From a virus, in IMG/VR virus record IMGVR_UViG_3300028840_004475, positions 63,665 through 127,664 of that record: a DNA stretch of 64,000 nt. The stretch is one strand, 5' to 3'. This document shows positions 27,951 to 35,129 of the stretch, in pieces. Position numbers and translations under genes: made by a program. The notes under the pieces are model-generated. The model saw only the letters and a list, made by a program, of their open reading frames with translations, had not been told where the DNA came from and searched no databases. Within the stretch, counting starts at the first letter, position 1, and each line of letters starts with the position of its first letter.

Positions 27951-28697
27951 TTAATACGGTAGCCAGCATGGCACCGGGTTGATGTGCAGGACTACATCAG
28001 TTGACGAGATGGCTTGGCCCATGGCCTGGAACCAATACGGCGTCACGAACTCGTCTGGTAACTGTGATGGGTGTGTCAGTACTCCGTTCAGGCCGATGAC
28101 CATCTGCGCGCCTGGTGTCAGCCCTGTGAAGACGCTCTGGATGAGCCCGAACATCTGAATCTTGCAGGTAGTGATGCTGGTCTTCTCAATGATGACACCA
28201 AGCGCCTCCATCTTCGACCTGTCAGTGATGTCGACGGTGGTAACGTTGTAGTAGCTGCCTGTCTTATCTGACGTGCAGTAGACAGCATTCCCGACGTTGT
28301 CACTGGCCAAACAGTTGGCAAGCTCGATGATGTTCGGGACCGTACCAGGAGTGAACGACTGCTCCAGCTGCAGCTTAATGAGACGCTCTTCTGTACTGAG
28401 GTCAACCTGCGGTTGTTCCGTCGACAACCCAACCAGGGTTTCTTCAGTGACGACGCGCGGACTGTAGTCGAGCGGTCTGATTTCGACCGCGTGTTGGCCG
28501 GCGGACGCCTCGATGGTGACTTCGGTCTCGTCGTTTGGGACCTGTTGCGCGGAGACTTGATGCTCAGCTGCAGTGATCTCGACGACGTTGGTGTCGGGAC
28601 GGATCTGGACAGTGGTAGTCTGCTTCGGAACAGTCGCGGACACCCCTCCAGACGTGATCTGGACAATGGGAGCATTCTTCTGGATCAAGGTGCTCAA
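27951..28697 (-). CDS. Virion protein, TTG start
   Basis: I place the start at a TTG (28697) that overlaps the upstream stop as TTGA, with AAGGAG nine bases before it. The longer ATG frame would run back inside the neighbouring gene. The 248-residue product begins with beta repeats ('TTTVQIRPDTNVVEITAAEH', 'NDETEVTIEASAGQHAVEIR'). It ends in a compact domain with 'IIEKTSITTCKIQMFGLIQS' and 'GLTPGAQMVIGLNG', similar to modules in phage baseplate and fibre proteins. Confidence 0.65.
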   Translation of the reverse strand: MSTLIQKNAPIVQITSGGVSATVPKQTTTVQIRPDTNVVEITAAEHQVSAQQVPNDETEVTIEASAGQHAVEIRPLDYSPRVVTEETLVGLSTEQPQVDLSTEERLIKLQLEQSFTPGTVPNIIELANCLASDNVGNAVYCTSDKTGSYYNVTTVDITDRSKMEALGVIIEKTSITTCKIQMFGLIQSVFTGLTPGAQMVIGLNGVLTHPSQLPDEFVTPYWFQAMGQAISSTDVVLHINPVPCWLPY

Positions 28698-29014
28698 GCA
28701 ATCTGCTCCTTGATTTTGATACCCATGTCCTGGATCGTCAGCTTCTGACCAGCCACATTGGTGATCTGCACTTCGATGTTCCACTTCCCGACTTCATCGA
28801 GGTCGGTGTCGCTGAAGATGAAGCGGAAGTAGCCGTTGGTCGGGTCGTAGAGGTCGCCGTTTACGGTCTTCGGCGTGTCGTACCCGATGTGCAGGTCGAT
28901 CGAGAACCCGGTGATGTCGATGGGATCGCCATCGGCGTCCAGGTACTGGAATACCAAAGCCGGAAGGTTGTCACCTTCGACATAGTCGAAGACTGTAGTT
29001 GCATCGCAGCTCAT
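28694..29014 (-). CDS. BppU-like N-terminal domain protein
   Basis: A 106-residue protein with the pattern of the upper-baseplate (BppU) N-terminal domain: 'EGDNLPALVFQYLDADGDPIDITG', then 'DLHIGYDTPKTVNG' and 'KWNIEVQITN'. These Ig-like modules attach receptor-binding proteins to the particle. It is immediately followed by the TTG-started gene, suggesting that the pair works together. Confidence 0.65.
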   Translation of the reverse strand: MSCDATTVFDYVEGDNLPALVFQYLDADGDPIDITGFSIDLHIGYDTPKTVNGDLYDPTNGYFRFIFSDTDLDEVGKWNIEVQITNVAGQKLTIQDMGIKIKEQIA

Positions 29015-29028
29015 GGCCCCTCCGGTCC

Positions 29029-29454
29029 CTAGTCGGCGACGAGGACACGCACTCCGACGTTGTCAGTCTTCGGCGAAACGGCAGCGAAGATGGCGCTGAA
29101 GGACAGTTTCATGTACTGACCTCCCATCGGCACCTCGAACAGCCAGGTGTCGTCGCCAGTGACTGCCTTCTTGAAGATCTGGTCGCTGAGTGTGACGTCG
29201 GGTGGGGAAGAGCCATCCTGCGCCTGCACCGGATAGACTTCCGTCGATGAGGGACCGAACGAAACCACGCACTGGATCTCTGTGGCATCGGAGTACGTGA
29301 AGTCGACTGCGATCCAGGCCTTTCCGTAGAAAGACCATCCTTTGCCGTCTTGTGTGCCGCCGATTTGGACGGTGGCTTCTGCTGGACCTGGGTCGAGGTG
29401 GCCGCTCACTGCAGCGATGACCTCGCCCTTGTCCTTGAAGCTGTTGTACGCCAT
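29029..29454 (-). CDS. Virion protein, unknown
   Basis: A 141-residue beta-rich protein ('TVQIGGTQDGKGWSFYGKAW', 'GQYMKLSFSAIFAAVSPKTD'). It is located between the lysis-like cluster and the BppU-like gene. Size and composition fit a small decorating or baseplate-associated protein. Confidence 0.55.
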   Translation of the reverse strand: MAYNSFKDKGEVIAAVSGHLDPGPAEATVQIGGTQDGKGWSFYGKAWIAVDFTYSDATEIQCVVSFGPSSTEVYPVQAQDGSSPPDVTLSDQIFKKAVTGDDTWLFEVPMGGQYMKLSFSAIFAAVSPKTDNVGVRVLVAD

Positions 29455-29464
29455 GGCCTGCCTC

Positions 29465-29878
29465 CTATCTGAGATTGTTGAGCAAAGCCGATGACCCGTA
29501 CATTATACATGCACCGACGATCGTACCGCCAAGGAACACCCCGACGGTGATGTACAAAGCGAGGTCATCGTCCTCGTCACGCTCTGCAAGTTGTTTCGAG
29601 GCAGACTCATACGCGACGCGCCATTTCTCGGCGATCTCGACGTCTACCTTGGATTTTTTCTCGGAGATCTCGATGAGGTCAGCTTGCAGCTCGACCTTCT
29701 TCTCGAGGTTTTCGATTTTGTGAAGCGCGGTCGGGTGGTCTACTTCAACAAGCTTCAGCAGCTTTTTCGCTTTGTCAGCCTCGAAAAAAGTGCCTTCCTT
29801 GCCTTCATGAACAATGTCTTCGGCAGCAAGGACAGGACTAGAAGCCGAGATCAGTAAAACGAGCAGCCACTTCTTCAT
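29465..29878 (-). CDS. Secreted coiled-coil protein with C-terminal membrane segment
   Basis: A 137-residue protein. Residues 1-18 form a clear signal peptide ending 'SPVLA', then comes a coiled coil ('KIENLEKKVELQADLIEISE') and a C-terminal transmembrane segment ('YITVGVFLGGTIVGACIMYG'). Its start lies 41 bases inside the upstream gene, as often happens in spanin pairs. There is no lipobox at the cleavage site, so it is not a standard o-spanin. Its neighbours are a holin-like gene and another membrane/coiled-coil gene, which makes a role in lysis or envelope attachment plausible. Confidence 0.6.
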   Translation of the reverse strand: MKKWLLVLLISASSPVLAAEDIVHEGKEGTFFEADKAKKLLKLVEVDHPTALHKIENLEKKVELQADLIEISEKKSKVDVEIAEKWRVAYESASKQLAERDEDDDLALYITVGVFLGGTIVGACIMYGSSALLNNLR

Positions 29879-30197
29879 TGCTGAGACCCTCGATGGCTGC
29901 CTTGGCTTTCACGGCCCGCTTCTCTTGCTCGCGGATCTCAGCATCAATTACCTTGATCTGTTCGCGCTTGCCCTCACCCTTCGCTTCGAGAACGGTCTTC
30001 TTGGCCTGTAGGTGCGCGACCTCATTCTTTGTCTGCGCGACCTGCAGTAGCGAGATCAGATGCGTGATCTTGTGCCCCCTGACCTTGAGCCAGAAGAACA
30101 GGATCGTGGCAATCAAAGCGATGATCAGCGCAAGCAGAAGTGCCAGCGACACCGCGTTCTTTTTCAGCCAGCTAGCTGCCAGAGTCAGAGTTGTCAC
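29838..30197 (-). CDS. Membrane-anchored coiled-coil protein, i-spanin-like (putative), GTG start
   Basis: The start is a GTG at 30197 overlapping the upstream stop (GTGA). The longer frame in the same phase runs inside the holin-like gene. The 119-residue product has one strong transmembrane segment at about residues 12-35 ('VSLALLLALIIALIATILFF') and then a long charged helix ('KKTVLEAKGEGKREQIKVID'). That is the topology of Rz-type i-spanins. Its 3' end overlaps the next gene by 41 bases in another frame, again like spanin pairs. Function is inferred. Confidence 0.6.
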   Translation of the reverse strand: MTTLTLAASWLKKNAVSLALLLALIIALIATILFFWLKVRGHKITHLISLLQVAQTKNEVAHLQAKKTVLEAKGEGKREQIKVIDAEIREQEKRAVKAKAAIEGLSNEEVAARFTDLGF

Positions 30198-30520
30198 ACG
30201 GCACCCTGCAGAACTTCGAACTTGCTCTTGAAGGCTTTCCAGACCTGGCCGACGAAGCCACCGAGGAGGATACCGACCACGATCTTGAGACCGATGGTCG
30301 GCTCCGGTGTGCCCTCTGGGACCTGTGCCAATATCACGCCAGGGATCCATGCAGCGACAGCGCACAGGACCATTGGCAGATACGGCAGCAGAATGTGCAC
30401 GGGCTTGGATGTCTTCTTGACGCCAACGGCGTCGAGCGTCTTCTTGATGATCTGCAAGAGAACCGCCACTGCGCCCATGAGGGCGAAGTGCTGCCAGATC
30501 AGCAGGGCGTCAAAGGACAT
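30194..30520 (-). CDS. Holin-like membrane protein
   Basis: A 108-residue protein with about three transmembrane segments, near residues 9-26, 45-65 ('LPYLPMVLCAVAAWIPGVIL') and 75-93 ('GLKIVVGILLGGFVGQVW'), and a positively charged C-terminus. Size and topology match class I holins, which time lysis by opening the inner membrane. It overlaps the spanin-like gene. The M15 endolysin lies about 10 kb away on the other strand, so the lysis genes would be split. No family signature can be confirmed by eye. Confidence 0.55.
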   Translation of the reverse strand: MSFDALLIWQHFALMGAVAVLLQIIKKTLDAVGVKKTSKPVHILLPYLPMVLCAVAAWIPGVILAQVPEGTPEPTIGLKIVVGILLGGFVGQVWKAFKSKFEVLQGAV

Positions 30521-30529
30521 GTCAGCCTC

Positions 30530-30871
30530 CTAGAAGTTGGCGATCAGGGAGTTGATGTTCCTGTACTCCTCGAGCACCATCTTCGCGTTGACGGTCCAGT
30601 TCTCTCTGTCGACGTTGTTGTAGTACTCGAAGATCGTGCGCCTGGTGACGTTCTCCCCGTCGAAGCAGAAAGCGACCACGGTCTTCCTCGAGTTGGCGAG
30701 CTGAACTCGCTCGAGGCCACGGAATCTGAATCCGCGCGCCTTGAGGAAGGCTGCGATGTGCTTGTCCTTGGTGCGGAAGAAGCCGGCGATTGCGGCTTCC
30801 TGATCGGCGGGTTCGATGTCTTCCAGGTGATACTCTCTATCGAGCACCTTTTCTGTTCTTATATGCTCCAT
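30530..30871 (-). CDS. Small protein, unknown
   Basis: A 113-residue protein. Patterns such as 'HIAAFLKARGFRFRGLERV' and 'VAFCFDGENVTRRTIFEYYN' recall the small DUF5659-like proteins common in phages and mobile elements, but I cannot confirm this. It is located between the capsid-side genes and the holin-like gene. Confidence 0.55.
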   Translation of the reverse strand: MEHIRTEKVLDREYHLEDIEPADQEAAIAGFFRTKDKHIAAFLKARGFRFRGLERVQLANSRKTVVAFCFDGENVTRRTIFEYYNNVDRENWTVNAKMVLEEYRNINSLIANF

Positions 30872-30883
30872 GTCGCATCCCGA

Positions 30884-31282
30884 TCAGTCTTGCGGACGCG
30901 GCTTGGGCTTGCGGGACGGCTTGCGGGACGGCTTGGGCTCGTCCTGCTCAACCGGTGGCTCGACAACTGGTGGCTTGGGCTTGTCCTGCTCAACCGGCGG
31001 CTCGACGGTCGGCGCCGAGGGCTTGGGTGCTGGTGCCGAAGCCGGCTCATCGCCAGCCTCCATAACCGCTTTGAGTTCCGCGAGCGAACCGCCCTTCAGG
31101 ATGCAGACTGGAGTCTTCGCGCCGTTGAGCACGAAGTCGTCACCGTCCTCGAGTGCCTGGACCATCCGTGGATGGATCCTGTCGCCCTCGAACTCCTGCC
31201 CCTGCGTACAGGTGACGTAGCCCTTGATGTACCAGCCGTGGAGATTCACCTTGACGGTGAAATCTGAAAGCTTCTTCGCCAT
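30884..31282 (-). CDS. Pro-rich-tailed structural protein, unknown
   Basis: A 132-residue protein. The first 75 residues are a compact mixed domain ('VKVNLHGWYIKGYVTCTQGQ'). The last 55 form a Pro/Lys-rich tail with two near-identical repeats ('PVEQDKPKPPVVEP', 'PVEQDEPKPSRKP'). It lies just downstream of the capsid gene behind a strong terminator-like hairpin. Such tails are common in proteins that line the head interior or bind DNA, but the function is open. Confidence 0.55.
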   Translation of the reverse strand: MAKKLSDFTVKVNLHGWYIKGYVTCTQGQEFEGDRIHPRMVQALEDGDDFVLNGAKTPVCILKGGSLAELKAVMEAGDEPASAPAPKPSAPTVEPPVEQDKPKPPVVEPPVEQDEPKPSRKPSRKPKPRPQD

Positions 31283-31323
31283 GACTCTCTCTCCTCTCGG
31301 GTTTTATAGTTTGATGAAGGAAA

Positions 31324-31349
31324 GCCCTGGGGGCCGAAGCCCCCAGGGC
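31324..31349 (-). terminator. Hairpin after the capsid gene
   Basis: A perfect ten-base-pair GC-rich stem (GCCCTGGGGG/CCCCCAGGGC) with a six-base loop lies 27 bases beyond the capsid stop on the minus strand. It is followed by TTTCCTTC. The T-run is weak, so it is more likely a partial terminator or mRNA-end stabiliser that raises capsid expression over downstream genes. Confidence 0.65.
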
Positions 31350-31375
31350 ACCCTTACATCACTGCCAGACGGCCG

Positions 31376-32632
31376 CTAGGTGATGGGCGTCGCCACCACG
31401 TTGGTCGTCGTGTGGTACAGAACCGGCAGACCCGAGACGCCAGCGATGATCGCGACGTGCGGCGGATCGTCGTCTTCCTTGTTGAGCACCTTGCTGAACA
31501 GACCCGGACGCGGAGCCATGATGCCACCCGGCCCGTAGACGTGCTGGGTGCTGATGAACTCTGCGAACTCGGGGCCACCGGTGGTGCCCTGAGGGATGCT
31601 CCCGCGGATGATGAACTTGTTGTCCGGCAGGAACTGCTTCTTGACCCGCACCTCGGAGCCGACCGGGAAGGTCGCGGTGCTGGTCAGGGCGGTCACCGTC
31701 AGCACGTTGCCGACGATGTTGGTGATGTCGGTGCGGTCGCGTCCGCTGAACTCACCGTTCTTGTGCACGAGCGTGATGAAGTCGCCGATCTCCATGCCGG
31801 AGGCGTCGTCGACCGTGATCGACGTGGCACCAGCAGTGACCTGGTTGAGCGTGCCAGCCACGAGCCAGTAGCCCTTGTCGTAGACGCGGGGTTCGAGGCC
31901 GGTGTAGGCGTTGAAGATCATGCGGATGTTGTCGCGGCTCAGCATGGCCGGGGTGCTCTGCCCGACGAACAGCGAGTCCCTGAGGTCCCGCATGGTGTCG
32001 TTCAGGAGGAGCACCTTCTCCATGTGACCGTTGTAGATCATGTAGGCCGGGTCCGGGCCCTCGTCACGGTACATCTCGAGCCAGTCGAGGATGTCGCTCA
32101 GGGGGTCGGTCGAGGCCTGGTCCCACCGGTTGACGCCGGTGAGGGTCGGCGTGAAGCGCGCCGGGATGTGGTAGTCGATGGTGTACTGGATGTCCTTCTG
32201 GTTGATCGCCAGAGAACCCATGACCATCTGCCACTTCGACCACTCCAGCCGGTTCTCAATGCGCATGCGGAGCTGACCGACGATGTCGTTCACGATCCGC
32301 TGTGCGTTCTCGAACTCGCCGATGGTGCCGATGCGGCGCAGCGCGACAGTGTCCTTCTCGCTGAGAAGAACCTTCTCACGCCAGTGCGCCGGCTCGAACA
32401 CCCACTGGTGCAGTCCGCGCTTCTCGATGATGGGCGACTCGGCGCCCTCTGCGGCGGCCATGGTCATGCCGCCCATGCGTTGACGGACGTCCACCCTGAC
32501 CTCGCGACCTTCCTGTGTCCTGAAAGGCACTTCGCTGGTCAGGTAAAAGGACTCCTGATCCGGGGTGATGTTGTCCAGAACCTTGCTGATGTACTTGGCC
32601 TGGAGCAACGGGTGGTTCGAAAGACCGTCCAT
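31376..32632 (-). CDS. Major capsid protein (lambda gpE family)
   Basis: A 418-residue protein. The sequence follows the gpE-type HK97-fold capsid family: 'FYLTSEVPFRTQEGREVRVDV', 'GLHQWVFEPAHWREKVLLSE', 'DILDWLEMYRDEGPDPAYMI' and 'EPRVYDKGYWLVAGTLNQ'. A small insert at about 275-330 ('ASGMEIGDFITLVHKN') may be an additional surface domain. It forms the icosahedral shell. The decoration and protease/scaffold genes lie directly upstream and a terminator-like hairpin follows. Confidence 0.9.
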   Translation of the reverse strand: MDGLSNHPLLQAKYISKVLDNITPDQESFYLTSEVPFRTQEGREVRVDVRQRMGGMTMAAAEGAESPIIEKRGLHQWVFEPAHWREKVLLSEKDTVALRRIGTIGEFENAQRIVNDIVGQLRMRIENRLEWSKWQMVMGSLAINQKDIQYTIDYHIPARFTPTLTGVNRWDQASTDPLSDILDWLEMYRDEGPDPAYMIYNGHMEKVLLLNDTMRDLRDSLFVGQSTPAMLSRDNIRMIFNAYTGLEPRVYDKGYWLVAGTLNQVTAGATSITVDDASGMEIGDFITLVHKNGEFSGRDRTDITNIVGNVLTVTALTSTATFPVGSEVRVKKQFLPDNKFIIRGSIPQGTTGGPEFAEFISTQHVYGPGGIMAPRPGLFSKVLNKEDDDPPHVAIIAGVSGLPVLYHTTTNVVATPIT

Positions 32633-32703
32633 TTCTTGACTCCTTCTTGATGGTGACTACGGAGCCACCAACTCGTTCATCGCGCGCCTTTTGCTCCAGG
32701 CTA

Positions 32704-33105
32704 CTATGGCGCGTTCTCCAGGATGCGAATGCGCTGGCAGTTCGCCGCCGTGAAGTGCGTCAGCGTCGTGCCGCTGTCATCGAACAGCACACCTTCCTTG
32801 AAGGTGCCCACGAAGTAGGCCTTGGCGACCTGGTTGCCGTCGTCGATGCCGAAGATGTTCTCGGCGAGGACCACGACTTCTGCGGAACCGGCCGCACCTG
32901 CGTCCAGCTCCGTGTAGCGTCCGCCGACACCGGCATCGGGAACCAGCATGAGGCCCCGGCGCAGGTCGGTCGTGGCGCCTGTGTGGGTTGTGTCAACGCA
33001 CGACGAATCGATGGTGATTGCGTGCTCTTCGAACTGATCGGATGCGAGGATCTCGTGGACGAAGCCAGTGCCTTCCTCGTCGACCTTGTAACCGTACAGA
33101 GCCAT
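32704..33105 (-). CDS. Head decoration protein (gpD-like, putative)
   Basis: A 133-residue beta-rich protein ('RGLMLVPDAGVGGRYTELDAG', 'VAKAYFVGTFKEGVLFDDSG'). It lies between protease/scaffold and capsid genes, where lambda-like phages encode the trimeric decoration protein that stabilises the expanded head. Assignment comes mainly from position and size. Confidence 0.7.
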   Translation of the reverse strand: MALYGYKVDEEGTGFVHEILASDQFEEHAITIDSSCVDTTHTGATTDLRRGLMLVPDAGVGGRYTELDAGAAGSAEVVVLAENIFGIDDGNQVAKAYFVGTFKEGVLFDDSGTTLTHFTAANCQRIRILENAP

Positions 33106-33174
33106 CCTTGTCCTCCTCTCGGTCGTTCTTTCAGCTCAGGCCCGGAGGCCCACTCTGTCTGTCGACCGTGGCTC

Positions 33175-33837
33175 CTACTGCTTGGTGTTGTAGCCGGCGC
33201 GCTTGGTGGCGTCGTTCACGGCCTCGTCCGACATGAAGTCGACCTCGGTACCGTCGTCCAGCTTCACCTTGCCGTTGTCGCCGTCCTTCTTGTCGTTGTC
33301 CGGCGGTGTGTCGTTACCCTCGCCGATCAGCTCCTCGCTGAGGTTGACGCGGGCGTCCTCGGGCATGCTGTCGAAGATGCGCTTGACAGCGTCCATCAGG
33401 CTGATGGAGACGTCCTTGTCATCCTCGGACAGGGTGATGGTGGTCCCGGTCTCGACGTCGGCCAGGAGGATCTTCTTCGCCTCCTCGACCACGGCCGGGT
33501 AGTGCTTATCGGCGACCAGCTTGTCGCAGAAGATCTGGACGTCCTGCACCTTCTTCTGGGTGCGGATCTCGGCCAGCTCCTTGGTCGCGGCCTCGGCCTG
33601 CTCGGCCAGGTTCTTGGCCCGCTCCTCGTTCTCCTGCGCCTTCTGCTCCTGCGCAGCGATGCGGTCCTCGAACTTCTTCTCGATCTCGCTGGTGCGCTCG
33701 TCGATGGCGGCCTGCATGGCCTCCTGCGCCTTCTCCAGCGTCGAAAGCTGCTCGCTGAGCATCTTCGACTGCTCGGAGTCGGCACCGATCTCGCTCAGCT
33801 GCTTGCGCAGATCTGCGATCTGGGCTTCGATGTCCAT
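33175..33837 (-). CDS. Nested in-frame scaffold protein
   Basis: An in-frame ATG at 33837, codon 429 of the protease-scaffold gene, has AAGGAG nine bases upstream. It begins exactly where the coiled-coil scaffold domain starts ('DIEAQIADLRKQLSEIGAD'). Independent translation would give a 220-residue scaffold. This is the lambda C/Nu3 arrangement, in which the scaffold is made in excess over the protease. Evidence is the ribosome site placed at the domain border. Confidence 0.75.
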   Translation of the reverse strand: MDIEAQIADLRKQLSEIGADSEQSKMLSEQLSTLEKAQEAMQAAIDERTSEIEKKFEDRIAAQEQKAQENEERAKNLAEQAEAATKELAEIRTQKKVQDVQIFCDKLVADKHYPAVVEEAKKILLADVETGTTITLSEDDKDVSISLMDAVKRIFDSMPEDARVNLSEELIGEGNDTPPDNDKKDGDNGKVKLDDGTEVDFMSDEAVNDATKRAGYNTKQ

Positions 33838-35121
33838 GTTGTTGACTCCTTGTTCGTCAGCGGCCACACGGTCACGCCGGCTCTCCAATAGAGCACGCGC
33901 GTGGGCCTCGAGATGTCGTCTTGCCCCCGCCAGTTCCTCTTGAGAGAAGCCCTCCACTTGATCCGCACGCGCCAGGGCGTTCCGAAGGCGACCCAGATCT
34001 ATTGAGTCGTTCTCGGTGGCACTTTTCACTTGCGGGCCATGGTGAGGCAACGACCGCTTGGCGGCGTCACCATCTGCGTTCTTCTTCACGAGAGCGAACG
34101 CGGCGTCGGGCAACTGGCTGTCGGGTGGTCTCTTCTGCTCCGCTTGGGCGAAGCTTTTATCTTCTGTTTTTATAACGTCAAGCTCCCTGATCAGCTCTGA
34201 CAACTCTGAGTCCTGAGTGTGTTCCTCCTCCGTTGCTGGTGTTTCTGGTTCGTCAACGTCGGCTTCGATGGCGGGCTTTCCATCTTGGTCGGCGTTTGCA
34301 ACTTCATCCTCGCTCATCAGAATGCTCTGCATCCCTGGGATGAACGGACGATTCGTCATGCCACCACCCATCACGGTGGGGCCGTAGGGCTGGTTGGTCT
34401 CTTTGTCGCGGAAGTTGTCCCGCACCTCGACGGAAAAGTACTTGAAGCGCTTGCCTTCCACCAGCTTGCGCCCCCAGTCTGTCAGCTCGACATCGCCGGT
34501 GAGAACAGGACGTCTCTTGCCGTCACGGAACTTGCGACTCGCCAGTCCCAGACGCTTCACCCAGGCAGTGGCACCCTCCTGAGGGGCATGCACTGAGTCG
34601 AAGGACAGCTCGCGCTCGATGACGTTGTTGATGAAGTTCTCGATGGCCTGTGTGAAGTACTTGCGGTCGAACTTGATGTCGCCGTACCGCGGATGCCTGA
34701 AGTTGCCAGCACGCAGCATCTCGATCGGAACCAGCTGCTCGGTGTACTCCTCGTCTTCTTCCTTCTTGTTGTGATGGGCCAGCTTGATCTTGCAGGGGCG
34801 GCTGAAGGAACCGTCTTCCGCTTCCTCGTCCTTGAAAAAGAGGCTGTAGGCGGCGTCTTCGTCCAGCTCGACAACATCGTCGTCGAACTGCATGCCGTCG
34901 ACTTCCTGCAGCCTGATGAAGCCGGCATCGTCCAGGAAGGTGTCAATGTCATCGGGAAGCGAGGTGATGGTACCGAGGAAGTCGACCTCGCTATCGCCCA
35001 TCTTCTGCGCTGCCTGGCAGATGGCGTAGGCAGAACTCTTGCGCTCCTTGGGATCTTGCCCTGGCCTGAAGGACTTCCTGGCCAACAAGGCCTCAACGCA
35101 TCTCTCGACTTTCGGTGGCAT
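33175..35121 (-). CDS. Prohead protease-scaffold fusion (Mu I-like)
   Basis: A 648-residue protein. Residues about 150-320 match the Mu-I-like protease pattern, with 'AGNFRHPRYGDIKFDRKYF', a His in 'FDSVHAPQEGATAWV', 'GRKLVEGKRFKYFSVEV' and the Gly-rich 'PTVMGGGMTNRPF'. Residues about 330-430 are an acidic linker. From residue 429 a long Glu/Gln-rich coiled coil ('QKAQENEERAKNLAEQAEAA') is the scaffold part. The N-terminus ('KVERCVEALLARKSF') looks like an added domain found in some phage proteases. It would cleave scaffold and capsid proteins during head maturation. Confidence 0.85.
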   Translation of the reverse strand: MPPKVERCVEALLARKSFRPGQDPKERKSSAYAICQAAQKMGDSEVDFLGTITSLPDDIDTFLDDAGFIRLQEVDGMQFDDDVVELDEDAAYSLFFKDEEAEDGSFSRPCKIKLAHHNKKEEDEEYTEQLVPIEMLRAGNFRHPRYGDIKFDRKYFTQAIENFINNVIERELSFDSVHAPQEGATAWVKRLGLASRKFRDGKRRPVLTGDVELTDWGRKLVEGKRFKYFSVEVRDNFRDKETNQPYGPTVMGGGMTNRPFIPGMQSILMSEDEVANADQDGKPAIEADVDEPETPATEEEHTQDSELSELIRELDVIKTEDKSFAQAEQKRPPDSQLPDAAFALVKKNADGDAAKRSLPHHGPQVKSATENDSIDLGRLRNALARADQVEGFSQEELAGARRHLEAHARALLESRRDRVAADEQGVNNMDIEAQIADLRKQLSEIGADSEQSKMLSEQLSTLEKAQEAMQAAIDERTSEIEKKFEDRIAAQEQKAQENEERAKNLAEQAEAATKELAEIRTQKKVQDVQIFCDKLVADKHYPAVVEEAKKILLADVETGTTITLSEDDKDVSISLMDAVKRIFDSMPEDARVNLSEELIGEGNDTPPDNDKKDGDNGKVKLDDGTEVDFMSDEAVNDATKRAGYNTKQ

Positions 35122-35129
35122 TTCTGCTC

